From NCBI GenBank assembly GCA_013115145.1, contig JAAPAO010000282.1:1-43365 (forward strand): DNA of 43,365 nt, in the 5' to 3' direction. Shown piece after piece: positions 20,833-29,941 of the stretch; position 1 is the stretch's first letter; every line of letters starts with the position of its first letter. The position numbers were made by a program, and so were the translations under genes. Below the pieces are notes generated by a model that saw nothing but the letters and a program-made list of their open reading frames with translations, did not search any database and had not been told where the DNA came from. The stretch comes from Perkinsus chesapeaki (taxonomy: Eukaryota; Perkinsozoa; Perkinsida; Perkinsidae).

Positions 20833-22639
20833 GCCTACGCTGCATCATTAGGTTTGGTAATTCTATGCAGGTTGGAAGGCAATGGTGTAGTTACCCGTAC
20901 AATAGGGGGCAGCAGCATCATCATCCTACCAACCCGTACAACACCGAGGCATCATGCTCCAAGCGTTTCACCATGCTCGGCATCGTCAGTGAACTCTTTC
21001 TTGTGGTTTATGTTGTTTTGGGTTCTTGACTATTAGTACTCCTATATTAAAGCAATACTACTACATATAGTGTAGCAATAACACTATCGACATTGAAGCA
21101 ATGCCTTCAACAGTAATGTTGTCAACTGTGTATCCACCGGCACACGGAGCAGCGAACCAGTCACAAAGCCACCGCTGCTGCTGCAATCTAAGTTTTGCTC
21201 TAACACTAACCGTAGAGATTACAGTAATAGTGTCCGAACTCCGATATATGCTATAGGAACAGGTCAGCAATGCCAGTTTCAGCAGTGGGTACCCAGAACC
21301 ATTACGAACCGCGGGATGTAGTGCTCTCGGCTACGACTACCGTATATGGCGGGATAGTGCGCCCCAGTCCTGTGGTGCACGGATGGAAGTCTAGAGATAA
21401 CTAGTAACTCAAGAATGCGGATGACAGTAAAGCCTATGATGAGGCAAAGCATGAAGTCGAAGAATTGATTCGTTCAAGCACAGAATGTTTCGTGAACTTG
21501 AATGGTGGTGATTTGCTGCTTGAAGCTTTGTCTCGAGAAAGCGATCTTCGTAATGGTGTACGGTTCCAACATGCTCCAGCATCATTGATAGTCGCCCTCG
21601 TTTCGACTTGGTATCTGTATTATAATATATATCTAATGGGGCGATCAATCTTACGCGCCCAGTGGAGGCGACCGACATCCGAGATCTAATACGGGGTTGA
21701 TATCTTTGAATCTTGCCTCTTTGTTCATGGCTGCGCCAAAGTTGCTGACAGGCTTTTGTGCGCTGTTTTCTGAAGGGAGTTGATTATTGAGCAATAAGAG
21801 GTTTACCTTCGTTTGGCCAGTCTCGTGTGTCCGCCGGTTTAGCGTACCCCTTAGAGGCCGGTATCAATCGTCTTGTTTCACACGGCCAGTATGCACCACT
21901 GTGATCCATACCAGTGGGGACTAGCTCAGTCAACCTAAGATACTCGTTATTCGCATGGATAGACTGTATCCATCGCTTACACCCCTATCTGATGGTGGGC
22001 TTCTTTTCCCCAAATATCATTTCTATTGGTTTTAAATCTTAATGTCTCTGAAATGATAGCTCCCATTTGATTGGGATGGTTCTGTCCATAAGTCGGTATC
22101 CATCGTTTGCCGTATCTCCCTTTCAATAAAGGATGCTCTAGCGAGGGTGTGTAGGGTATCATTCGAACAGTAGTTGTTTAGGGTGAATTAATTAGCATCA
22201 ACCTAAGATTCTTTGCTGTAGTTCTGCAACCGATCTTTCAATAGAGACTCCACAAATGCACATGACTCTACATTCGATTAGTTGAATTTATTACTCAACA
22301 TCATTACCTAATACCATCTTCGATTCGAGCAGCAGCATTCAAGCATGTTAGGGCTTGAACAATTAATAACAACCAAATAGCATCGAATAGCTATCACAAC
22401 TTGTCACTCAACGGGGGGGGACTTTGCTCATATTCAGCATCAGCAGTCTGCCTAGAGTCTAGTGTATTCTCGATAGGTCTCTGGTTAATAGAATCTACCG
22501 CAGTAACGCAATTTGCACGCGTACACGCCACGACGATTATGTGTAATATATTCCGGTGTTATATATTTACTCAGCACTCAATCGTCTGTCATTGCGTACA
22601 GTCTACAGCCGTTTGGCGTCACGGCCGCGCATCTGTGAA
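20833..22639. other. Long spacer with one exon-like stretch
   Basis: No gene can be named. A plus-strand stretch at about 21412-21565 reads ADDSKAYDEAKHEVEELI, then RSSTECFVNLNGGDLLLEAL, which looks protein-like. It may be one exon of an unknown gene. Fragments of the family A motif (CAACCTAAGATAC) occur at about 21930 and 22197. Confidence 0.35.
21412..21565 (+). CDS. Orphan exon-like open stretch
   Basis: The frame encodes an acidic, helix-prone segment (YDEAKHEVEELIRSS, GGDLLLEALSRESDLRNG). No start codon, domain or partner exon is evident. A minus-strand ORF overlaps it and cannot be excluded. Confidence 0.25.
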
Positions 22640-23974
22640 ATGTCTGCTACATCTGCCCCCTCTTCTGCTCTTAAAGGAGGCGATTCGAATGTACTAAATG
22701 GGCTCTATCGATTCTAGAAAAGATATTTCTTAGGTCGGGTTGTCATCCCATGCTAAATTGGTGCTTGGGAAATGGCGACAATTTCATAAGGATTGTCCAA
22801 TACCAACTGAACAGGTACATTTATGTTTATTGTAATTTATTATTGTTCATATAGGACTGTATGACCCTCGCAAAGGCCACTGGTTTGACCACAGATGCCA
22901 TTATTGGTTATCTACTAACAATTGAGAATGAGGAACCGCCGTCGGCGGCGGTCAATGGGGGCGCAGCTGATCGGCAGCAACAACAACAGGCGAAGCAAGT
23001 GGGGAATGATCAGGATTTGGGTGCCAACATGTCTGCAAGATTTAAGAGCCCTCAGGATCAAGGTAATGGTAATTGTCGGTGTACTAGGGTGCAATGGTAT
23101 CTTAGGGATGACTATGATGCACGCTCAACAGTTCCAGCAAATTAGGGGACCGGCTATGCAGCCCAATCCAGGGCTATCCCAATTGAACCCAACAGACAGT
23201 ATCCTATCGTCACTTTCATGTGGATTGCCAGCCGAGGCTGAAAGCATTCTCAATTCGTATGTCTCTAAGCATCTTCAAGGTACTAGAACACGGTAATAGA
23301 AATAAGGGATGGTTCTGCCCTTTAGATGGCGTGCCTCCGGAGCAGCACATAATGGCCTTAGCTGGCAGGTTACAGCTGTCAATGCCGGTCATTATGAGAG
23401 CTATAATGACTAAACGAGCAGTGCTCAAGAGTGGTTTATTAAGTGCTAGGCAGGATACAGTAGCAGCTGCACAACAACAACGATCTTCGATGGATACGTC
23501 CAGATTTGATTATCAGCAACAAATGCTACCAGAAATGCGGGGAGGTAGGATGGTTGGATTTTGGGGGGTTATTAATATAAGGAATATAAGATAGTAATAT
23601 GATGCTGTGTTAGCAGGTGATTATGGTCAGAGTAGACCATCAACAACAATTCAACAGATACAGAGTACTACCATTAATTTTGGATCACGTAGCGGGGAGA
23701 GCGGTATGACTAATAATGCGTAGGTATTCATTTATCGAATTCAGTTTACCGTGTCATTTTCAGGAATAATAAGGAATCAATCACTTTGAGATTCAGGAAG
23801 CTGAAGTGGGGGGATGTGCCCTCGGCTGGAATGGAAAATCTAATGCTTGTGCCCTGTAAACCGAAGGATGTATCTGATAGAGATTTGGTAGGGAATATTG
23901 GTGTAGTGGTCGGTGGTGTGGTTTTAATGCCGATGGTCGTGGGTTCTATTCCCGGTGTGTCGTCGTGGGATTGA
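22640..23974 (+). CDS. Homeodomain-like (KN/TALE-type?) protein, 7 exons
   Basis: Exons 22640-22690, 22734-22814, 22855-23062, 23106-23279, 23326-23544, 23617-23719 and 23764-23974 join in phase and give 348 residues ending VSSWD. After MSATSAPSSALKGGDSN comes HAKLVLGKWRQFHKDCPIPT followed by EQDCMTLAKATGLTTDAI. Its pattern (W-x-x-F/H, P-x-P-T, LA-xxTGLT) resembles the core of a TALE/KN homeodomain, but the canonical WFxNxR recognition helix is absent. A poly-Gln stretch (DRQQQQQAK) and a Met/Gln-rich middle follow, with a hydrophobic region near the end. A DNA-binding role is inference; the match is weak. All introns but one (72 nt) are 40-46 nt. Confidence 0.55.
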
Positions 23975-24666
23975 AAGATTTTAGTGATGTCAGTAAACTA
24001 TATCTACTCCGTCGGTCATCATTATCATCGGTGATATCAGTAGTCAGTTTATAATGAAAAATAGATAATCCCTTATCATGATTGCCAGCATTATTTCCGC
24101 TGACACCCCTGCACCTCATTAGCCCCTGAGCCAGTCACCACCACCACCACCAGCAGCAGCACTCTAATCCCGTCTGTGGAATATTTTAATTGTTTTTATA
24201 AGCTCTCTAAATATCATGTTCATCGGTCATGTCAGCATCGTCGATAGACCAAAGTAATGATTAGTCTTTGGCGAGCTGGGTACATGTGTACTCATATTAT
24301 CAATGCAAGTCGTTGGTTATGTGAATGTGAATAATAGTTATCAAAAAGATGATGGCGCATTTATAGATAGAGGGCGGCGGCTTCTCTCTGTTATTGAGTA
24401 GGATGTATTATGACGTGAAGTTGGGTTACTTAATAGTATATATTAATATATGGTATCTATTATAAATATACGGCTTAAATACGGACAAAAGCAATCGTAG
24501 TATTAGTAGCCTGTAGTCATTGATCATTCCTTTCTCCAACCCCTCACTGCTGAGGGGTTACTACTGCTGCTGCTAGTGCTCTATTGTTAGTATAGTAAAA
24601 TAGTAATGGTGAGAATAATGACGTTGTTAGCTGACGTTGTTTTAGATATCATATTGGACTACTTCG
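23975..24666. other. AT-rich spacer with triplet microsatellites
   Basis: It contains CACCACCACCACCAGCAGCA and CTGCTGCTGCTAG-like triplet runs and AT-rich tracts. No gene is seen. Confidence 0.4.
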
Positions 24667-25026
24667 ATGGCACGAGTTCAAGATGGTATTTTTACGCCCA
24701 AGCCAGAACAACGGGTTGAAGGAGATAATTCACCTGAGGAGAGCTCACCTGAGTCACCACACTCATCGATAGATAATGAAGAACAACAGCAGCCTTCAGA
24801 GGAAGAAGAGAAGGAGGAGGAGGAGGAGGAGCGGAGAGTTTCACCACGGAAAAGGAAGGCGGCTCCGACGGCGGAGGTGCCTTCTGCTGGACCAAGTGGG
24901 CGTTCGAGGAGGGGAACAGGGGCCGCGGCGACGATGGTCCAGAAAAAAAGGAGGAGAGCTCCCTCGGCAACAAGCGATGAAAGTTATACGGACAGTGAAA
25001 TGGAACCAACGTTTCCGGATGATTAG
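24667..25026 (+). CDS. Highly charged, low-complexity nuclear-type protein, 119 residues
   Basis: The ORF starts MARVQDGIFTPKPEQRVEGD, then runs into Ser/Pro/Glu-rich sequence, a glutamate block (EEEEKEEEEEERR), basic stretches PRKRKAAP and KKRRRAPS resembling nuclear localisation signals, and an acidic C-terminus. It is single-exon with no recognisable domain. Composition fits a chromatin or RNA-associated disordered protein, but function is unknown. A family A element lies just downstream (25031-25071). Confidence 0.5.
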   Translation: MARVQDGIFTPKPEQRVEGDNSPEESSPESPHSSIDNEEQQQPSEEEEKEEEEEERRVSPRKRKAAPTAEVPSAGPSGRSRRGTGAAATMVQKKRRRAPSATSDESYTDSEMEPTFPDD

Positions 25027-25030
25027 TATT

Positions 25031-25071
25031 TGAACTATTATGTATCTTACCCTAATCGACCTTAGATATAC
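25031..25071 (+). repeat. Palindromic (family A) element between two genes
   Basis: The copy reads TTTGAACTATTATGTATCTT, then ACCCTAATCGACCTTAGATATAC. It ends 168 nt before the gamma-tubulin start. Confidence 0.6.
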
Positions 25072-25198
25072 GGGCTTCCCGTGAAATGATTAGGTTTTGC
25101 TTATTAATTGCAGACAGTTTTATATTTCTCAGACGTTAACGTTTGAACTATTTATGGTATTATTATTCACCACTAATAGAGATGTTTTTGTTGAAGTT

Positions 25199-25239
25199 TA
25201 ATTAACCTATTCCGTATCTTCCTAGCTTGAGCTAAAGAT
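25199..25239 (+). repeat. Palindromic (family A) element abutting the gamma-tubulin ATG
   Basis: Reads TAATTAACCTATTCCGTATC, then TTCCTAGCTTGAGCTAAAG, then AT and the ATG. Its end coincides with an AG two bases before the start codon, so it may be a 5'-UTR intron. Confidence 0.6.
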
Positions 25240-28200
25240 ATGCCGCGAGAAATAGTAACCTTGCAAGTAGGCCAATGCGGCAATCAAGTTGGTAGTGAAT
25301 TCTGGCAACAACTCTGCGCAGAACACGGTGGGTATCAATTGACATATTTCGTATCATGCGTGGTTCAAGCTAAGATTCCATCAGGTATTGATCCTGATGG
25401 TATCTTACGGCCTCCACCTCCGAATCAACCTCCCCCAGAGGACAGAAAGGATGTATTTTTCTATCAAGCTGATGATGAGCATTACATACCCAGGTGAGGT
25501 CCCGGTTCGAATCCCAGCGGGGGTATTTTAATAATTTAAACCAGTTCCTGCGAGTTGAGGTACAATTTAAAAACATATTTCTGAGTTCGGGCCATTTGAT
25601 ACTAGAGCACGTTATCATCGCAAACCTGGCCCCTGTTTAAATTTGATAATTATTTTTATCGGCTGTCTTTTATTCTTTTTTATTCCAACCTTTAAGCCAC
25701 TGTAGATGAAGAACAGACATGACCGTTGCTGTTGCTATTGCTTATTTGCTTATAAAATTGTCCAATATAATTAAGCTACCCGTTTGGAGGTTTAAGGGGG
25801 GGTCTTAATGTTATTAATTATCCATTTGATAATAATTGACGGGTCTCATCCACTACAACGGCGGCTTATGAATCAGAAACCTTATAGCGCCATGGCCGCC
25901 GCCGCCACCGCCGCAGCTGATGGTACTTTACCGGTGTTGTTGTTGAATCCTTTATATTGCGTAGTGTGGCTCATACTATTATATAGTACCAACTAGCACT
26001 ATTTTGGACGATTTACTAGCAGTTGCTTAGGACAAACTGCAGTACGAAAAGTAGCCCCCATTTTTGGCAAGAACAGCTTCACACGATGATAAATTTATAC
26101 AGGGAAGCAAGCAGATCTTCTATTGTTGACCTGGTTGCGAGATTGCGCGGTGTAGTTGTACGAAATAGCATTATTAATAGTCCTATTAGAATGGGGGCCG
26201 GCCTTCTGAGAAGCAAATACGATATAATTCATCTTGTCAGTATTATTATGATAATAGTGCAGTTCAGGTCATACCAGCAGATACGTAAAAATAGAACTAT
26301 AATTACAAAAATCAAGGGCAAGTTTTGGTGTTCCGATGACTAGAATATTATAATCAGAATCATTGTGTCATGTCTGCTTTCAGAGCTCTACTCATCGACC
26401 TGGAGCCTCGAGTGATCAATCAAATTCAATCCTCTGACTTTAAGAATTTATATAACCCCGAGAACATCTACATGTCTAAAGAAGGGGGAGGGGCTGGTAA
26501 AAAGCGCGACCAGTTGATCGATTAGCATAGTAGTGGTTTAGGGAACAACTGGGCTAAGGGGTACTCACAGGCGGAAGCTGTTGAGGAGGAGATATGCGAA
26601 ATGATTGATAGGGAGGCTGATGGAAGTGATTCATTGGAAGGGTTTATGTTATTACATTCGATTGCTGGAGGTAAGGCTGGTGAAGGGGGGTGGAGAGATT
26701 TAACCTTACTTACAGCTGTATGAGAAGACTGGGATAGATGATGGTGTCTTGTGTGGGTGGTGCTGAAAAGTAGTCTGGTAGTGTTTAAAGTGGATGGAGC
26801 GAATTAAATAATAATGTCATATTTATCATCATCTTTATAGATAAGCTCGGTTATATAATATAATTCATGCTATAGGGTATTAGAGATCCCTAAATAGGAG
26901 AGCTTTGCTGCTTTACCAGTCGATTAAGATTCACGCCGATTGTCAGGCACTGGCTCTGGTATGGGCAGCTATCTCTTGGAGACCCTGTCCGACCGATATC
27001 CGAAGAAATTGCTGCAAACATACAGTGTGTTCCCGATGTTAAGTGAGACCTCGGATGTAGTTGTCCAACCGTATAACTCGGTGCTTACTTTAAAGAGGTG
27101 GGTGAGATTGGAGGAAAGTATGGTATGGATATTTGGTTGCCAGGTTGGCGTTAAATGCCGATGCAGTTGTGGTACTGGATAACACAGCTTTGAATAGGAT
27201 AGCTGCAGATAGGCTTAAGCTTAGTAATAGAGGGAGGGGGGGCGGATATGTTAGTAACGAACACAAGGTTTAATGGGCTTTGTTAGAAGAAGAACGGTAA
27301 AGGCGGAGGATTGTGTTTACTATGGTATTCTAAATAGTGCTTGAAAATGGTTATATATCTATTATAGTAAATAATTAACATTCAGTAAAATATAATAATA
27401 ATACAGTTCTCCTCTTTCTCCTTGGTTATAGTGTATCCTATTTGAGTTGGCCGTGTTGGGGTCAGTTACTGATATTATAAGGGAACATGTCTTCGAGCTG
27501 TGTTGAAATTGTTCGGGGAAGGCTACGGCAATACGACAATGAGTTAGCTTAGCTCACGTGGATAGGTTGTTCGGGTATCAACAAGAGTCCATCAGTCTTC
27601 GGTAGAGGAGGAGGTGGGGATGCAATAGAAGCCTTGCGTTCCTAGGCTACCAGATGGGAATATGATTGATTGGCCCGGTGCTCCTGGGCCTGAAGTCGGA
27701 TGGTCCCTTAGTATGATACAAAATATTTTATTTGAATTTTTAGCGAGGTGTTGGAAATTATCCAGAGCGTTTACTGATTATTTTTAGCAACGCCAAGTTT
27801 CGCACAAACGAATCAATTGGTATCAACTGTTATGTCGGCAAGCACTACTACTCTAAGGTAACAAACTTGACTTCATTTGTATCTTACCTGATTCGACCTA
27901 AGATACCCTGGTTATATGAATAATGATATGGTTTCAATTGTAGCAAGTCTTATCCCAACTCCAAGGTGCCACTTCCTTATGACTGGGTAAGTCTCCGGTT
28001 CGATCCCCTGCGGATACATTTCAATTTAATTTCTGCTCTCATCATCCAACATGCCTTCATAAGCGGAATATGAATCCGTCTCCCCTACCTCCCTCTACAG
28101 TGTGGGAAATACCACTGGGAATCTATTTTATTATTTTCGTTAGTCTTTACTGTTGGTTGGCTGCTGAACTGTGATGACATTGCTTAACCTTTTTCCAAGG

Positions 28201-29755
28201 TCTTTTAAAAGGCTGTCTGATAATCATTTTGAGCGTTTTCCAGACAGTTGTTGTATTCTTTAGGGGAGATATGTTTGATGAGAAATACGTGCAAGAATCT
28301 GCCTGAGTCTCCTTAACATTTGCATGGTTATTCACATCAATTTGGCGCAGGTTCGATCCTCGGTGAATGCATTTTTAGATACACTCCTCTGACGGCTAAT
28401 ACTTCCATAGTGCATCAAGCTCATTCAACGGTGAGGAAAACAACTGTTATGGATGTTATGCGAAGGTGCGTCATTGATAATGCATCGCTCCGCTAAGAAT
28501 TGTGACATGTTTCAGACTTTTGCAGCAGAAAAATTTGATGGTAAGCGCATCGACTCGTCGAGGGGCATACATATCGGTGTTGAATATTATACAGGTGGGC
28601 TTGGGGGATAATCGATCACTTGATCGATTTGGATATCTTTCAGGGTGAGGTCGATCCAGCTTCTGTCCATAAGAGTCTACAGAGGATTAGAGAGCGACGG
28701 CTTGCCAGGTTCATTCAGTAAGTGACCCGGGTTCGATCCTCAGTAGAGGCAATTTAATATATGTTTTTTAAATCATATTATGATCAGGAGCTTCCCTTCA
28801 ACCTCGGATGAATTAGCTCGTGCATTTTGTGCTCTAAAAAATTGAGGGGGCGCTTTTTGTCATTTTTTTGTCATGATGATTGCGGCGGTTGTGATCGTTT
28901 GTAGCCGCGTCAGTTTCTGCTCGGCTGTGGTGTGTTATGTGCTCAGATGGGGCCCTGCAAGTATACAGGTGGCCTTGGCTAGACAATCACCATATGTTCA
29001 ACATGCTCATAAAGTATCAGGGTTGATGTTGGCAAATCATACAGCAATTAATACATTATTTGATCGGTAAAAATGCCATCGCTGGGATTCGAACCAGGGT
29101 GGGGGTGGATGATTAGGTGCCTGAAACAGTATGATAAATTGAGGAGTCGAGGAGCATTCTTGGAGCAATACAGACAAGTGAGACTGCTCCCCACTGTTAT
29201 TAATTTTGTGTCGTCTGTCTCCGCTGTCCATTACCGTTAGTCAGGCGAGAGTCAGCCTTAGTCGATCCCTTTCACTCGTTCTGGGGAACCGTTTATTATG
29301 AAAGACGATCGAGGGATAGAGATTGATTGGATTAATATTAGGATTATGAATCACAAAAATTGGAGCCGGATATGATTCTTGGGAAGTGGCATGTTACTGC
29401 TGACGTCGATCAATTATATTTTTGCCTGTGATGGACTTTCTTATTTAATCTTCAGGAGCCGATTTTCGCCGATGATCTCGAGGAGTTCAATCACGCCAGA
29501 GAGACAGTGGCCCAGCTATCTGCCGAGTGAGTTTGGTAATTCCCGCGCGCCAGGAAATTATTGCTTGATCAGATACCGTGCTGCCGAGAAGGATGATTAC
29601 ATTACCGGTGGCTTTATGATGGGTTCTGGCGGCCCCGATGGGGTGAGTTCCGTCTGAAGTTGAAATTGGTATGATGATTTTTCCAGGCCAATGTTGATGA
29701 TAGAATGCCTCATCAATCGCACCACACAGATCCTGTTAGTGTTGGGGGGATGTAA
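25240..29755 (+). CDS. Gamma-tubulin, 16 exons
   Basis: Gamma-tubulin nucleates microtubules at centrosomes and basal bodies. The exons are 25240-25327, 25385-25493, 26384-26496, 26542-26670, 26947-27097, 27144-27223, 27788-27857, 27903-27986, 28379-28465, 28516-28594, 28644-28717, 28947-29066, 29117-29177, 29456-29526, 29573-29642 and 29687-29755. Their total is 1455 nt (484 residues), with every phase consistent. Diagnostic blocks: [75 protein letters not shown] (GTP-binding loop), [67 protein letters not shown] and [19 protein letters not shown]. The protein is longer than the usual 450 or so, with a proline-rich insert ([12 protein letters not shown]) near residue 45 and a Gly/His-rich tail. 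Confidence 0.95.
25328..25384 (+). repeat. Palindromic element (family A) = gamma-tubulin intron 1
   Basis: The 57-nt intron contains AATTGACATATTTCGTATCA, then TGC...TTCAAGCTAAGATTC, a diverged family A copy. The CTAAG acceptor used by other copies is out of frame here, and the splice has moved 10 nt downstream to ATCAG, the only choice that restores EHGIDPDGI. Confidence 0.7.
25494..25535 (+). repeat. tRNA-tail element (family B, forward) at 5' end of gamma-tubulin intron 2
   Basis: Right after the donor GTGAGGTCCC comes GGTTCGAATCC, CAG, CGGGGGT, A, TTTT. The host intron is 890 nt long (25494-26383); the element occupies its first 42 nt. Confidence 0.75.
27858..27902 (+). repeat. Palindromic element (family A, forward) = gamma-tubulin intron 7
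   Basis: The 45-nt intron runs GTAACAAACTTGACTTCATT, TGTATCTTACCTGATTCG, ACCTAAG. The right palindrome arm continues into the exon (ATACCC), which encodes the conserved Tyr-Pro of RYPGYMNND, so the splice acceptor lies inside the palindrome. Confidence 0.85.
27987..28020 (+). repeat. tRNA-tail element (family B, forward) at 5' end of gamma-tubulin intron 8
   Basis: After the donor GTAAGTCTCC comes GGTTCGATCCC, CTG, CGGATAC, A, TTT. The intron spans 27987-28378. Confidence 0.75.
28344..28378 (+). repeat. tRNA-tail element (family B, forward) at 3' end of gamma-tubulin intron 8
   Basis: GCGCA, GGTTCGATCCT, CGG, TGAATGC, A, TTTTTAG. The acceptor AG directly follows the T-run, exactly as in the intron at 4376-4422. 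Confidence 0.8.
28718..28752 (+). repeat. tRNA-tail element (family B, forward) at 5' end of gamma-tubulin intron 11
   Basis: After the donor GTAAGTGACCCG comes GGTTCGATCCT, CAG, TAGAGGC, A, ATTT. The host intron is 28718-28946. Confidence 0.75.
29067..29116 (+). repeat. tRNA-tail element (family B, reverse) = gamma-tubulin intron 12
   Basis: The 50-nt intron starts GTAAAAATGCCATCGCTGGG and ends GATGATTAG. Its complement reads GGTTCGAATCC, CAG, CGATGGC, A, TTTTT. The flanks encode NTLFDR and [11 protein letters not shown], contiguous in the family. Confidence 0.8.
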
Positions 29756-29941
29756 TTAAGTTAGATATGATCGGTTTCGTGATGATATAGAGTATTTAAG
29801 TTGAAGTTAATTAAGAGTCATTATTTGGACATCGAAAGAAGTTAACGAACCGAGATTGCTTGGGAAATCTGCAATTCTCACAGGAAATACTCTAGCGGAG
29901 CGAAGCGATTCATGAATAGCGTTTTTCATTTTCCTGTGAAG

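Noticed and set aside
21409-21678. 89-codon minus-strand ORF
   Set aside because: It is antisense to the more protein-like plus-strand stretch and has no domain; neither strand is certain.
26023-26343. 106-codon plus-strand ORF inside gamma-tubulin intron 2
   Set aside because: Its start is not ATG and it shows no motif; it lies within an intron bounded by well-conserved exons. Chance ORF is likelier than a nested gene.
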